From Allobacillus salarius (GTDB lineage Bacteria; Bacillota; Bacilli; Bacillales; Alkalibacillaceae), in assembly GCF_007559425.1 (NCBI RefSeq), contig NZ_VMHE01000002.1:62001-126000 (forward strand): a stretch of 64,000 bases of DNA. The letters are read 5' to 3'. Shown one piece after another: positions 1 to 8,291 of this stretch (position 1 is its first letter; each line of letters starts with the position of its first letter). The notes beneath the pieces are model-generated. The model did no database searches and was not told the origin of the DNA. It worked only from the letters and a program-made list of their open reading frames with translations. Position numbers and translations under genes: made by a program.

Positions 1-617
1 CTGATTTCGCTAAATTAGGGGAAGAGATTAAAGAAGTAGAGTCTGCAGTAGATTATATTCATGTCGATGTAATGGACGGTCATTTCGTGCCGAATATTAC
101 CATTGGACCATTGATTGTCGATGCCATTCGACCAGTTACCGATTTACCATTAGATGTACACTTAATGATTGAGAATCCAGAACACTATATCCAAGCGTTT
201 GTCGATGCGGGTGCTGATATTATCACCGTACATCAGGAAGCTTGTCCACACCTTCATAGAGTCGTCCAGCAAATTAAACAAGCCGGTGTCAAAGCAGGCG
301 TCGTCATTAACCCAGCAACTCCTGTTGAATCGATTGAATACGTACTGGAAAACGTAGATCTTGTGTTGGTCATGACTGTCAACCCAGGTTTTGGAGGACA
401 GTCATTTATTCCAAGCGGACTAAATAAAATAAAGCAACTTTTTGATTTACGTTCTGAGCATGGTTATTCATATGAAATTGAAGTGGACGGTGGCGTTAAT
501 CAAGATACTGCAAAACAATGCATTGATGCAGGAGCTGATGTTTTGGTCGCTGGAAGTGCAATTTTCAACAAAGAAAACCGTATAGAAGCCATCAAAGCCA
601 TTAAAGAGTCGTTGTGA
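1..617 (+). CDS. rpe: Ribulose-phosphate 3-epimerase, 5' truncated by window edge
   Basis: Interconverts ribulose 5-phosphate and xylulose 5-phosphate in the cytosolic pentose phosphate pathway. The reading frame is open from base 3 onward, well upstream of the first internal ATG at 72, and encodes [10 protein letters not shown], which matches the family just after its SILSA start. About 11 N-terminal residues therefore lie outside the window. Visible family motifs are the metal-site segment [18 protein letters not shown], the phosphate-binding [10 protein letters not shown], and EVDGGVN near the C-terminus. The stop is 6 bases before thiN, matching the rpe-thiN-spoVM order of Bacillus. Confidence 0.96.
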   Translation, partial: DFAKLGEEIKEVESAVDYIHVDVMDGHFVPNITIGPLIVDAIRPVTDLPLDVHLMIENPEHYIQAFVDAGADIITVHQEACPHLHRVVQQIKQAGVKAGVVINPATPVESIEYVLENVDLVLVMTVNPGFGGQSFIPSGLNKIKQLFDLRSEHGYSYEIEVDGGVNQDTAKQCIDAGADVLVAGSAIFNKENRIEAIKAIKESL

Positions 618-623
618 TTTTGT

Positions 624-1274
624 ATGAGTAACTCTTTGCAAATAGGAATTGTTGCAGGCGGACCGGTAGAAAAAATCCCGAATTTTGACGATTATCCATG
701 GATCAATTTTTGGATTGGTGTCGATCACGGAGCTCTTTATCTAGCTAAACGTCAAATGGAAATTGATTTGGCTATCGGTGATTTTGATTCGATTTCTCAA
801 GTAGAACATGAAACCATTCAAGCACATGCAAAGACGTTCAAACAATTTCCTGCTGATAAAGATTATACAGATTTAGAATTAGCCATCGATGAATCGATTG
901 ATTTAAAAGCGAGTAATGTATGGATTTTCGGTGCGACAGGTGGCCGTTTAGATCATGCTTGGGTTAATATGTTTTTGCTTAAAAAGCTTGCTCAAGTAAA
1001 TATTGCGGCCAAACTCGTCGACCGACAAAATCAACTGTCACTTCATTATCCAGGTACTTATTCTATAGAAAAAGAGCAACAATACCCTTATGTTTCATTC
1101 CTTTCCATTACCGAGCAAGTAGAAGACTTAACATTAGAAGGTTTCCGGTACAATCTCGACGGTGAAACGATAACATTTGGATCCTCGTTTACCGTTTCGA
1201 ATGAATGCATTGAAAAAAAGTGTACTTATTCATTTAGTAAGGGCATATTATTAGTTATAAAGAGTCGGGATTAA
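624..1274 (+). CDS. thiN: Thiamine pyrophosphokinase
   Basis: Transfers pyrophosphate from ATP to thiamine to give thiamine diphosphate, the salvage step of vitamin B1. The 216-residue product is the usual length. The acidic Mg/nucleotide-site motif GDFDS is at residues 52-56, DKDYTDLE at about 78-85, and the thiamine-site motif GATGGRLDH at about 103-111. The start at 624 lies 6 bases after the rpe stop, and the two are probably co-transcribed. Its position directly before spoVM matches B. subtilis thiN (formerly yloS). Confidence 0.95.
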   Translation: MSNSLQIGIVAGGPVEKIPNFDDYPWINFWIGVDHGALYLAKRQMEIDLAIGDFDSISQVEHETIQAHAKTFKQFPADKDYTDLELAIDESIDLKASNVWIFGATGGRLDHAWVNMFLLKKLAQVNIAAKLVDRQNQLSLHYPGTYSIEKEQQYPYVSFLSITEQVEDLTLEGFRYNLDGETITFGSSFTVSNECIEKKCTYSFSKGILLVIKSRD

Positions 1275-1311
1275 GCAGGAATGTGGATCGGTAAGGAATA
1301 GGAGGGGGAAA

Positions 1312-1389
1312 ATGAAATTTTATACGTTTAAACTCCCACGATTTTTAGGTGGCATAGTTCGTGGGGTCATGAATTTATTTAAAAAATAA
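1312..1389 (+). CDS. spoVM: Stage V sporulation protein M (25 aa)
   Basis: This very short gene has a strong Shine-Dalgarno (AGGAGGGGG, ending 3 bases before the ATG). The product starts MKFYTFKLPRFLGG and ends NLFKK. SpoVM is an amphipathic helix that recognises the positively curved forespore membrane, anchors the SpoIVA coat basement layer and inhibits FtsH. Pro9, which is important for curvature sensing in B. subtilis, is conserved, as are FYT, KLP and FLGGIVR. The C-terminus diverges and the peptide is one residue shorter than the 26-residue B. subtilis form. It is easily missed by gene callers. Its presence indicates an endospore former. Confidence 0.95.
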   Translation: MKFYTFKLPRFLGGIVRGVMNLFKK

Positions 1390-1427
1390 TAATGGTGTAT
1401 AACGAACTTATCTATTCTTGTAAAATT

Positions 1428-1468
1428 AATTGGTTGATGCTCATTTGTGAGTTTCAACCAATTTTTTT
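1428..1468 (+). terminator. Rho-independent terminator after spoVM
   Basis: A 10-bp stem (AATTGGTTGA pairing with TCAACCAATT) is followed by a run of seven T. It closes the rpe-thiN-spoVM transcription unit. Confidence 0.85.
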
Positions 1469-1528
1469 CGTTTAACTGGACGGGCTGAGCTTGGTGGATC
1501 GCTAAAGCTGAGATGTTAAGCACGTCAG

Positions 1529-1903
1529 TTCAGCAGTTAGGCGTCAAACTTCAGCGGTGAGTTGTGACAGTTCAGCAGTTGAGCGTCGAACTTCAACAGT
1601 GAGTCGCATCAGTTCAGCAGCTAGCAGGTAACCTTCAGCAGTGAGGCGCGCTAGTTCAGCAGCTAGGCATCAAACTTCAACAGTCATATGCAACAGTTCA
1701 GCAGTTGAGCGTCGAACTTCAGCAGTGAGTCGTGTCAGTTCAGCAGTTAGACGTCAAACTTCAGCAGTGAGTCGCGTCAGTTCAGCAGTGAGCCTCGTCA
1801 GTTCAGCAGTTAAGCGTCAAACTTCAACAGTGAGCCTCGTCAGTTCAGCAGTTAGGCATTAATCTTCAGCAGTTGAGAGTCGACCTTCAGCAATTAGCCG
1901 AAC
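1529..1903. repeat. 21-bp tandem array, about 18 units
   Basis: Units begin with TTCAGCAG at exact 21-base steps (1529, 1550, 1571 ... 1865, 1886). Two sub-types often alternate: one ending GCGTCAAAC and one ending GTCGCGTCAG. Because 21 is a multiple of 3, all frames without a stop remain open, which creates a spurious 73-codon ORF of seven-residue repeats at 1641-1862. There is no Shine-Dalgarno at its start. The array fills the gap between the converging spoVM and rpmB terminators. Function is unknown. Confidence 0.9.
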
Positions 1904-1937
1904 ATTTTTAATGTGCATTTAAAAACCAATTTTAACC

Positions 1938-1988
1938 ACAAAAAAAGCAGCCTTCGATGAATGATTGATTCATTCGAAAGCTGCTTTT
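1938..1988 (-). terminator. Terminator of rpmB
   Basis: Read on the minus strand, AAAGCAGC and GCTGCTTT arms with CGAATGA/TCATTCATCG inner pairing form a long stem, followed by a T-run. It lies just past the rpmB stop. Confidence 0.85.
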
Positions 1989-1999
1989 ATCGAACATGA

Positions 2000-2188
2000 T
2001 TAAACACGTTCTACTTTACCTGATTTTAGAGCGCGAGCAGAAACGTATACTCTTTTAGGTTTACCGTCAACCATGATACGTACTTTTTGAACATTCGCTT
2101 TCCAGCTACGTTTATTGGCATTCATTGCGTGAGAACGCTTATTACCAGTACTTGTTTTACGTCCAGTAACTTGACATTTACGAGCCAT
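2000..2188 (-). CDS. rpmB: 50S ribosomal protein L28
   Basis: A 62-residue structural protein of the large ribosomal subunit. The product begins [11 protein letters not shown] and contains [11 protein letters not shown], both typical of L28. The open frame extends further upstream, but the ATG at 2188 is preceded by a perfect AGGAGGG at 9 bases and matches the family N-terminus, so the longer frame is rejected. Like B. subtilis rpmB it is the lone minus-strand gene between spoVM and yloU. A possible promoter lies upstream (TTGCAT, 17 bases, TATGAA, read on the minus strand). Confidence 0.97.
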   Translation of the reverse strand: MARKCQVTGRKTSTGNKRSHAMNANKRSWKANVQKVRIMVDGKPKRVYVSARALKSGKVERV

Positions 2189-2385
2189 TTTAAAATCCCT
2201 CCTGCTATTCGTGAATTCATACTCATATAATTTATCACATGCAACACTAGATTTCAATCGAAAAATAATGGAATATCAAGAAATTTAACTTGACAGAAGA
2301 CCTATTGTACAGATAACCTTTTAAAAGAGAATGCGATATAGTAAAATAGCTGTAGTTTAGGTGCTTTATAAAAGGAGGAGTTTAC

Positions 2386-2745
2386 GTGTCAGTTGAGATC
2401 ACGAATGAATATGGACATGTAACAATATCAAAAGAAGTCATTTCAACAGTTGCTGGGGGTGCAGCGACAGAATGCTATGGTATTGTTGGAATGGCCTCCA
2501 AAAATCAATTCAGAGATGGACTTTCAGAGATATTAGGAAAAGAAAATTTCTCTAGAGGTGTCGTCGTTACAAATGATGAAGGAGACCTGACGATTGATAT
2601 GTATATCATTGTCAGCTATGGCACAAAAGTATCAGAAGTAGCTCATAACGTACAAAATCAAGTGAAATATGCTTTGAAACGAATGATTGGCTTGAACGTT
2701 AAAGCTGTGAATATTTATATTCATGGCGTACGAGTAACGGGATAG
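2386..2745 (+). CDS. yloU: Asp23/Gls24 family envelope stress protein (YloU-like)
   Basis: A 119-residue DUF322/Asp23 family protein starting at a GTG behind AGGAGGAG. Asp23-type proteins are membrane-associated through partners and linked to cell-envelope stress; the exact role of YloU is not defined. Visible features are the alternating strand segments around EYGHVTISKEVIS and the C-terminal VKAVNIYIHGVRV. It sits 35 bases before fakA, as in B. subtilis yloU-yloV, and the pair is probably one transcription unit. A weak promoter candidate (TTGACA at about 2292) lies upstream. Confidence 0.9.
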   Translation: MSVEITNEYGHVTISKEVISTVAGGAATECYGIVGMASKNQFRDGLSEILGKENFSRGVVVTNDEGDLTIDMYIIVSYGTKVSEVAHNVQNQVKYALKRMIGLNVKAVNIYIHGVRVTG

Positions 2746-2780
2746 TTGATAGGATTGGATTTAAGGGAGGAAATAGAACC

Positions 2781-4451
2781 GTGGCTATACAGAAATTAAA
2801 CGGAAAAGATTTTGCACAAATGGTTCTTATGGGTGCGAATCATTTGTCGAATCAATCACAGATGATTGATTCATTGAATGTTTTTCCTGTTCCGGATGGA
2901 GATACAGGTACAAACATGAATTTAACAATGACTTCTGGAGCAAAAGAAGTTGAAAAGGTTACAGAGGATCATGTTGGTGAAGTAGCTGCTTCATTTGCAA
3001 AAGGTCTATTGATGGGAGCTCGTGGAAATTCTGGTGTCATCTTGTCACAGATATTTAGAGGATTTTCCAAGAGTGTTGAAAGTAAAGAAAGTTTAACGGT
3101 GAGTGATTTAGGAGAAGCACTTGAAGCAGGTGTTGAAACAGCGTATAAAGCTGTAATGAAACCGGTCGAAGGGACGATTTTGACTGTCGCGAAAGATGCT
3201 GCTAAACAAGGCACAATCACTGCAAAAAACACCGATGACGTCATTGAATTTATCGAAGAGGTTTTGAAAGAAGCAAAAGCTTCACTAGACCGCACACCTG
3301 ACTTGCTTCCTGTGTTAAAAGAGGTCGGTGTAGTCGATAGTGGTGGACAAGGTCTCGTTACGGTTTATGAAGGCTTCTTAGCTTCATTGAAGGGTGAAGA
3401 ATTGCCTCAGACGAGTGCTGCTGCTCCATCCATTGATGAGATGGTCAGTGCTGAACACCATAAAATGCACCAAGACTTTATGAATACGGAAGATATTGAG
3501 TTCGGTTACTGTACTGAATTTATGGTTAAATTTGAAGAGGATAAACTAAAGGATCATCCTTTTGATGAGGAAGAATATCGAAACACATTAAGCGAGCATG
3601 GTGATTCATTATTAGTCGTTTCAGATGATGATGTTGTGAAGGTACATATTCATACCGAGTATCCTGGTGAAACGATGACGATCGGACAAAAATATGGAAG
3701 CTTGATCAACATCAAAATAGAAAACATGCGTGAACAGCATACATCTATTGTCGGTGAAAAGCCGAAAAAAGAAGAAAAACCTGCGAAAAAGATTCCTTTG
3801 GGCATCGTAACTGTAGCGATGGGAGAGGGAATTAAAGAAATGTTTGAAAGCCTTGGTGCAACAGTTGTCATAGAAGGTGGACAAACGATGAATCCAAGTA
3901 CACAAGACATCGTCGAGGCAGTAGAGCAAGCGAACGCTGAAAACGTACTTATTTTACCTAACAACAAAAATATTGTCATGGCAGCAGAGCAGGCTTGTGA
4001 GCTAGTTGATTTCCCTACGAAAGTAGTCCCGACAAAAACGGTACCACAGGGAATGAGTGCTATGCTGATGTTTAATCCAGAAGGAGATTTGGAAGCGAAC
4101 CAAGCAGAAATGACTGAGGCAACGAATCACGTCAAAACGGGTCAAGTGACTTATGCTGTCCGTGATACGTCGATTGATGGCAAAACAATCAAAGAAGGCA
4201 ACTTTATGGGAATCCAAGATGGGGATATAGAAGCTGTCAATCCAGATAAAATGGAAACCGTTAAAGAATTGCTTAAAAACATGATTGATGATGAAGAAGA
4301 TGAAATCGTCACGATTCTTCAAGGTGAAGAAGCGACAGATGAAGAAGTCGAAGCAATCGAGTCCTTTATCGAAGAAGAATACGATGAGATCGAAGTTGAA
4401 ATCCACAAAGGCAATCAGCCGATCTATTCATTTATTTTCTCAGTGGAATAA
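2781..4451 (+). CDS. fakA: Fatty acid kinase catalytic subunit FakA (YloV)
   Basis: Phosphorylates fatty acids held by a FakB/DegV binding protein, feeding acyl-phosphate to PlsX/PlsY. The 556-residue length is normal. The N-terminal DhaL kinase domain (about 1-200) shows the metal-binding motif PDGDTGTN at 38-45 and GARGNSG at 79-85. A middle linker and a C-terminal DegV-like domain (about 330-556) follow. It starts at GTG 2781 behind GGGAGG. In B. subtilis the next genes are sdaAB-sdaAA-recG; here an IS scar, two permease ORFs and a purine permease intervene. Its location near the fapR-plsX cluster fits its substrate link to phospholipid synthesis. Confidence 0.93.
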   Translation: MAIQKLNGKDFAQMVLMGANHLSNQSQMIDSLNVFPVPDGDTGTNMNLTMTSGAKEVEKVTEDHVGEVAASFAKGLLMGARGNSGVILSQIFRGFSKSVESKESLTVSDLGEALEAGVETAYKAVMKPVEGTILTVAKDAAKQGTITAKNTDDVIEFIEEVLKEAKASLDRTPDLLPVLKEVGVVDSGGQGLVTVYEGFLASLKGEELPQTSAAAPSIDEMVSAEHHKMHQDFMNTEDIEFGYCTEFMVKFEEDKLKDHPFDEEEYRNTLSEHGDSLLVVSDDDVVKVHIHTEYPGETMTIGQKYGSLINIKIENMREQHTSIVGEKPKKEEKPAKKIPLGIVTVAMGEGIKEMFESLGATVVIEGGQTMNPSTQDIVEAVEQANAENVLILPNNKNIVMAAEQACELVDFPTKVVPTKTVPQGMSAMLMFNPEGDLEANQAEMTEATNHVKTGQVTYAVRDTSIDGKTIKEGNFMGIQDGDIEAVNPDKMETVKELLKNMIDDEEDEIVTILQGEEATDEEVEAIESFIEEEYDEIEVEIHKGNQPIYSFIFSVE

Positions 4452-4473
4452 GAAAAATGAAACAGCGGGTGGA

Positions 4474-4665
4474 TGAACTGCTACCCGTCAAGTAGACAAT
4501 GAAAATAAGTCAAATTAATCCTAAATGGCCTTCGTCCGATATTCAATTGGACTAAGGCCATTTAGTCCTTTTTGGTACCTTTGGTGATTGTAAAAATGAA
4601 TGTATTTGAAGCGGCTTCTTTCAGATCTACAAAGGTGTCGTGCTTTCTGTTAGGAAATAATACTC
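4474..4665 (-). mobile_element. Decayed IS3-family element: orfB 3' end and terminal inverted repeat
   Basis: On the minus strand, codons ending at 4522 spell the classic OrfB tail YNHQRYQKGLNGLSPIEYR followed by TKAI and a stop. Just before it, FVDLKEAA and KYIHFYN are in different frames, so a frameshift lies near 4606. Between the stop and 4474 lies a typical IS3/IS150-group end: TGAACTGCTACCCGTCAAGT from 4474 plus AGACA. The rest of the element (orfA, most of orfB including DDE residues, the other end) is missing. The inner edge abuts the truncated permease frame at about 4661-4680. The hairpin at about 4522-4565 is part of the orfB coding end. Confidence 0.8.
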
Positions 4666-5599
4666 CTCGCTCTTTAATATACCGAAAAAACCGACGTATC
4701 GGGAAATTATCAAGAAAGGGATGACAAGTGAAGAAGCCTTCGATCAAGGAGAAGACGTTGTTATACTCGATCCTGTTGATACCATAGATTTTGAGGAAAG
4801 GGATATCGATTTGGCATCCAGTCCGCTCGGAATCTATCAATTTTCTCCGGTATACGGGAAAGATGAAAATGGCAATGAGGTGGAATTGAAACCGACCTTG
4901 ACACCGGGAAGTTTTATTACTCCCCCGGCTAAAGGTGTAACGAATATCGAGAGTTCTGTCCTTGTCAAAGGTGATCAACCGATTGATGCAATCCGGATTA
5001 AAGTTGCTGGAATTACGGGTTACACGGATGAATCAATCCAGAAAATTGATGCCATCACTGATGAACTGGAAGAGATAGGTCTCATGGTGACCAAGATTGC
5101 AGGGTCATCACCGCAAACGATGGAAATGGACGTTGAGAATATCGGTACAGTCAAAGAATCGTGGACGACTTTAGGAGCAGCTGGAACTATTATCTCTGAG
5201 TGGAGTTTGACCAACCTGCTTCTTGGCTTATTGTTTGTCTTAGTTGTGTTAACTTACATGCTGAATCGTTCACATTTTTGGTCTGTCGTTAATAAAAAAG
5301 ACATTCTTTTGTATCAACAAATGGGTTGGTTAAATCGTGATATCAGACGAATTGGAAAACAAGAGAATCTATTATTGATATTGGCGAGCATCGGAATAGC
5401 CGTTCCTTTTGTTGTGGCAATCCCTGCTTTTTCAGTCATGGAATGGGATTTACTTTTCTTATTTATTTGTTCAGCGATTTCATTTCTCATTTTCATGCTT
5501 GTAATGAATCATTACTATACGAAACAAATCACCAGTTCAAAAGGGAAGAAGCGAATGAATGGTGAAGAAAATCAAAAGAAAAAATTCTTTAGTCAGTAA
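4661..5599 (+). pseudogene. FtsX-like ABC transporter permease, N-terminal part lost
   Basis: An open frame runs from a stop at 4658 and includes IPKKPTYREII before the first ATG (4721), with no Shine-Dalgarno, so the 5' part appears deleted. What remains (292 residues from 4721) is an extracytoplasmic domain (to about 165) followed by three predicted membrane helices (about 167-187, 215-238, 242-262), the C-terminal architecture of FtsX/MacB-type permeases. No ATPase gene is beside it. The IS3 remnant at 4474-4665 abuts the broken end, so IS-mediated deletion is likely. It overlaps the next ORF by 41 bases. The substrate is unknown. Confidence 0.7.
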
Positions 5600-6122
5600 A
5601 AACTTAGCTTTTTATCAAAAACATATTCGGACAACCTTTGTACAACTGTTTTTGGTCAGTAGTTTAAATTCAATTGTTTATTTGGCGTTAACAGGTACGG
5701 TGACGACGACCAATGTAACCGCATTAGGTGAATTTGTTAATGTCCAGATTAATGCTTGGCATACAATCATCCTCGTAGTTACGTATATTCTAGGAATAAT
5801 CACCTTGTTAGAAAGTAACTATTCTTTATTAAGAGAGCGGGAAAAAGAAATTACAACCTATCTCTCAATTGGGTGGAGTTTAAAAGATATATCCCGCTTA
5901 TTATTAAAAGAAATTGCCATTTGGAGCTCAGTGGCCGTTGTATTGGGGATGATCTTAAGTACGTTTGTCTACGCTATTTTATTTTCGATTAGCTTAAGCC
6001 ATATCATCTTAATTATAGGTGTTTGCTTGGTATTGTTTAGCGTAGTCATGTTCATATCTAGAATCTTTATCGAAAGGTTATTGCGCAGGAAACATATCAA
6101 AACAAACAGTCTATCTGCTTAA
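5559..6122 (+). CDS. FtsX-like permease subunit, small
   Basis: A 187-residue membrane protein with four predicted helices (about 28-48, 68-88, 122-145, 150-172) and a cytoplasmic REREKEITTYLSIGW segment typical of the coupling region of FtsX-like permeases. It overlaps the truncated permease upstream by 41 bases in another frame. It may be the second permease chain of the same exporter or the separated tail of one formerly longer protein. With no ATPase and a broken partner, function is doubtful. A bidirectional terminator follows. Confidence 0.6.
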   Translation: MVKKIKRKNSLVSKNLAFYQKHIRTTFVQLFLVSSLNSIVYLALTGTVTTTNVTALGEFVNVQINAWHTIILVVTYILGIITLLESNYSLLREREKEITTYLSIGWSLKDISRLLLKEIAIWSSVAVVLGMILSTFVYAILFSISLSHIILIIGVCLVLFSVVMFISRIFIERLLRRKHIKTNSLSA

Positions 6123-6145
6123 ATGTCTATCCTAATTAGACTATA

Positions 6146-6180
6146 AGAAAGCACCTCAAATCCCTGAGGTGCTTTCTTTT
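6146..6180. terminator. Bidirectional terminator
   Basis: AAGAAAGCACCTCA pairs with TGAGGTGCTTTCTT, with A and T tracts on either side. It serves both the permease ORFs (plus) and the purine permease (minus), whose stop codon is at its edge. Confidence 0.85.
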
Positions 6181-7438
6181 ACATCGTTGCCTTGACGATA
6201 AACTCCAAAACAAATAATCCGGCAATCACCCATAGAATCGGAGTGGTTGCTTCTTTATTTCCTGTAAAATATTTAATTAATGGGTAAGCGATAAACCCAA
6301 ATGCCATTCCATCAGCAATGCTGTACGTAAATGGAATCATGAACATGATCAAGAACATCGGAAAAGCTTCCGTCAGATCATTTACATTAATGTGTTTAAT
6401 GTTTTGCATCATTAGCACACCAACGATGATTAAAATCGGACTGATTGCATTTGCTGGAATCATGCTGATGTAAGGGATCAGTAAGATGGTTGATAAAAAG
6501 AGTACACCGGCAACGACACTTGCCAGGCCTGTTCGTCCTTTCGCGGCAATTACTGCGACGTTTTCTGCAGCCGGGATTGTCGGTGATGTACCGAAAAAGC
6601 CACTAAATAAAGCAGCGATAGAAGAGCTTTTACTGCCTACTTTATATCGCTCAGGCTTTTCGAGCATGTCAACCTGTCCTTGTAGAATGCCAATTGTTTC
6701 GAAAATCAAGACAAGGGCAAGGGGCAAAACAGCTGCCCAAAATGTGATTTGACCAATGTGATGAAACTCGGGTGCAATCCATCCGTCTGTTAAGCTACTG
6801 AGTGAAATGGTAATCGGCTCCTGTTCTGAAAGTCCGAATACGAAAGTAAGCATCGTACCAACAATCATTGTAATCAAAAAGTTCGCTGGTACATTTTTAA
6901 CAAATAAAAGTACACCAATGAGTAACGTCACTAAACTCACAATGACATATGGTGAAGAAAGATCACCTAGAGAAATGATGGAATGATTCCCACTGACAAT
7001 GAGTTGGGCATTTTCCAATCCAATTAATATTAAAAATAATCCTAAGCCGATTGTAATACCATGTTTCAACGTATTCGGAATTGCACGGCTTAAGTACGAA
7101 CCCATTGGTGTAAAAGCGGTAATAACGAAAATTAGACTTGCAATGACCACTACACCTAAGCCTTCTCCATACGAATAATCATATTGTTGAACGATGGAGT
7201 AGGTGAATAACGCATTGACACCCATGCCAGGTACGATGATGAGTGGCAGCTTTGCCCAAATCCCCATCAATATACAACCGAGTGTACTCGCTAGAATAGT
7301 AGCAATCATACCGAATTCCATATCTAATCCAGCGTCTGCCAAGATAGCGCTATTGACGACGACAATATAGACAGTCGTTAAATAGCCAATTAAGCCGGCA
7401 GAGATTTCACGTATCCAATTTTTATTTAGTCTATTCAT
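6179..7438 (-). CDS. NCS2/AzgA-family purine permease
   Basis: A proton-coupled importer of adenine/guanine/hypoxanthine-type bases in the cytoplasmic membrane. The roughly 419-residue protein has 12 or more hydrophobic segments and the AzgA-type motifs PGMGVNALFTYS and FFGTSPTIPAAENVA. It resembles B. subtilis PbuG/PbuO, but the exact purine cannot be told. Two ATG codons are adjacent; the second (7438) has better spacing from AGAAGGA. No purine riboswitch was recognised in its 150-base leader. It is inserted, divergent from sdaAB, in the otherwise conserved fakA-sdaAB interval. Confidence 0.85.
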   Translation of the reverse strand: MNRLNKNWIREISAGLIGYLTTVYIVVVNSAILADAGLDMEFGMIATILASTLGCILMGIWAKLPLIIVPGMGVNALFTYSIVQQYDYSYGEGLGVVVIASLIFVITAFTPMGSYLSRAIPNTLKHGITIGLGLFLILIGLENAQLIVSGNHSIISLGDLSSPYVIVSLVTLLIGVLLFVKNVPANFLITMIVGTMLTFVFGLSEQEPITISLSSLTDGWIAPEFHHIGQITFWAAVLPLALVLIFETIGILQGQVDMLEKPERYKVGSKSSSIAALFSGFFGTSPTIPAAENVAVIAAKGRTGLASVVAGVLFLSTILLIPYISMIPANAISPILIIVGVLMMQNIKHINVNDLTEAFPMFLIMFMIPFTYSIADGMAFGFIAYPLIKYFTGNKEATTPILWVIAGLFVLEFIVKATM

Positions 7439-7493
7439 CATTTTCCTTCTTTTTTATTAACCCTCGACCCACCCGGGATGAAACCCAAGAGAC

Positions 7494-7523
7494 ATTATAT
7501 AGGTACGTAGACTAGCTTTGCAA
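7494..7523 (-). promoter_or_regulatory. Sigma-A promoter of the purine permease
   Basis: Minus strand: -35 TTGCAA (7518-7523), 18-base spacer, -10 TATAAT (7494-7499). About 55 bases of leader remain before the start codon. Confidence 0.6.
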
Positions 7524-7543
7524 ATGATTTTGTTTATATAAGG

Positions 7544-7572
7544 TTGGGCTTTTCCTTATTTCTTGGTAAAAT
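7544..7572 (+). promoter_or_regulatory. Sigma-A promoter of sdaAB
   Basis: -35 TTGGGC (7544-7549), 17-base spacer, -10 TAAAAT (7567-7572), 32 bases before the sdaAB ATG. It is divergent from the permease promoter just upstream. Confidence 0.55.
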
Positions 7573-7604
7573 AGAAGTAAGACAATAAGTAAGGATGGTG
7601 CCTT

Positions 7605-8267
7605 ATGAAATTTAGATCGGTTTTTGATGTGATTGGTCCGGTAATGATTGGTCCGTCAAGTTCACATACAGCAGGAGCTGCTAGAATTGGAAAGATGGCT
7701 CGTCAATTATATGGACGTCAGCCAAAATGGGCCAAAATCCATTTGTACGGTTCTTTTGCAAAGACGTATCAAGGCCATGGTACGGATGTAGCCATTGTAG
7801 GTGGTTTATTGGATTTTGATACATTTGATGAGCGCATTAGAAAAGCTTTTGAATTAGCAGAAGAAGCGGGGATGTCTTATGAATTCATCGAAGAAGAAGG
7901 AGCATCAGATCACCCGAATACTGCACGTATAAAAATCGGAGACGATGAAAGCGATTTCGAACTTGTAGGCATTTCGATCGGTGGAGGTAAAGCCGAAATT
8001 ACAGAAATTAATGGTTTTGAACTACGATTAAGTGGTGAAAACCCGGCGATTCTTGTTTTGCATAATGATCGACATGGCGCAATCGCTTCCGTGACAAGCG
8101 TTTTGGCCGACAATAAAATTAATATCGGTCATATGGAAGTATCTCGTCGTGATATAGGAAAAGAAGCAATGATGATTATCGAGACAGATCAGCGTATTCC
8201 AGGCGAGGTTATGGAAAAGCTTGAAGGCTGTGATCATATTTTAAATGTCATTTCTATTTCGGAATAA
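7605..8267 (+). CDS. sdaAB: L-serine dehydratase, beta subunit
   Basis: With SdaAA it deaminates L-serine to pyruvate and ammonia using an oxygen-sensitive iron-sulfur centre. The 220-residue product has the N-terminal substrate-loop motif PSSSHTAG (17-24) and a C-terminal ACT domain (about 148-220, with HNDRHGAIASVTSVLAD), a likely regulatory serine site. It is 24 bases upstream of sdaAA, forming a two-gene operon as in B. subtilis. Confidence 0.95.
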   Translation: MKFRSVFDVIGPVMIGPSSSHTAGAARIGKMARQLYGRQPKWAKIHLYGSFAKTYQGHGTDVAIVGGLLDFDTFDERIRKAFELAEEAGMSYEFIEEEGASDHPNTARIKIGDDESDFELVGISIGGGKAEITEINGFELRLSGENPAILVLHNDRHGAIASVTSVLADNKINIGHMEVSRRDIGKEAMMIIETDQRIPGEVMEKLEGCDHILNVISISE

Positions 8268-8291
8268 AACAGATAGAGGGAGGGAAGCAGC

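Noticed and set aside
1641..1862. 73-codon ORF of SSAVRRQ-like heptads
   Set aside because: It is a by-product of the 21-bp array, without a Shine-Dalgarno or conserved features; other frames are equally repetitive.
4002..4406. 134-codon antisense ORF inside fakA
   Set aside because: Shadow of the real gene; composition rich in Phe/Asp/Ile from reverse-strand reading, no Shine-Dalgarno.
4522..4565. Hairpin as the fakA terminator
   Set aside because: The palindrome coincides with the OrfB 3' coding end of the IS3 remnant and lacks an adjacent T-run in the right place, though it may incidentally terminate transcription.
7440..7600. Purine riboswitch ahead of the NCS2 permease
   Set aside because: The conserved purine aptamer core could not be found in the leader on the minus strand.
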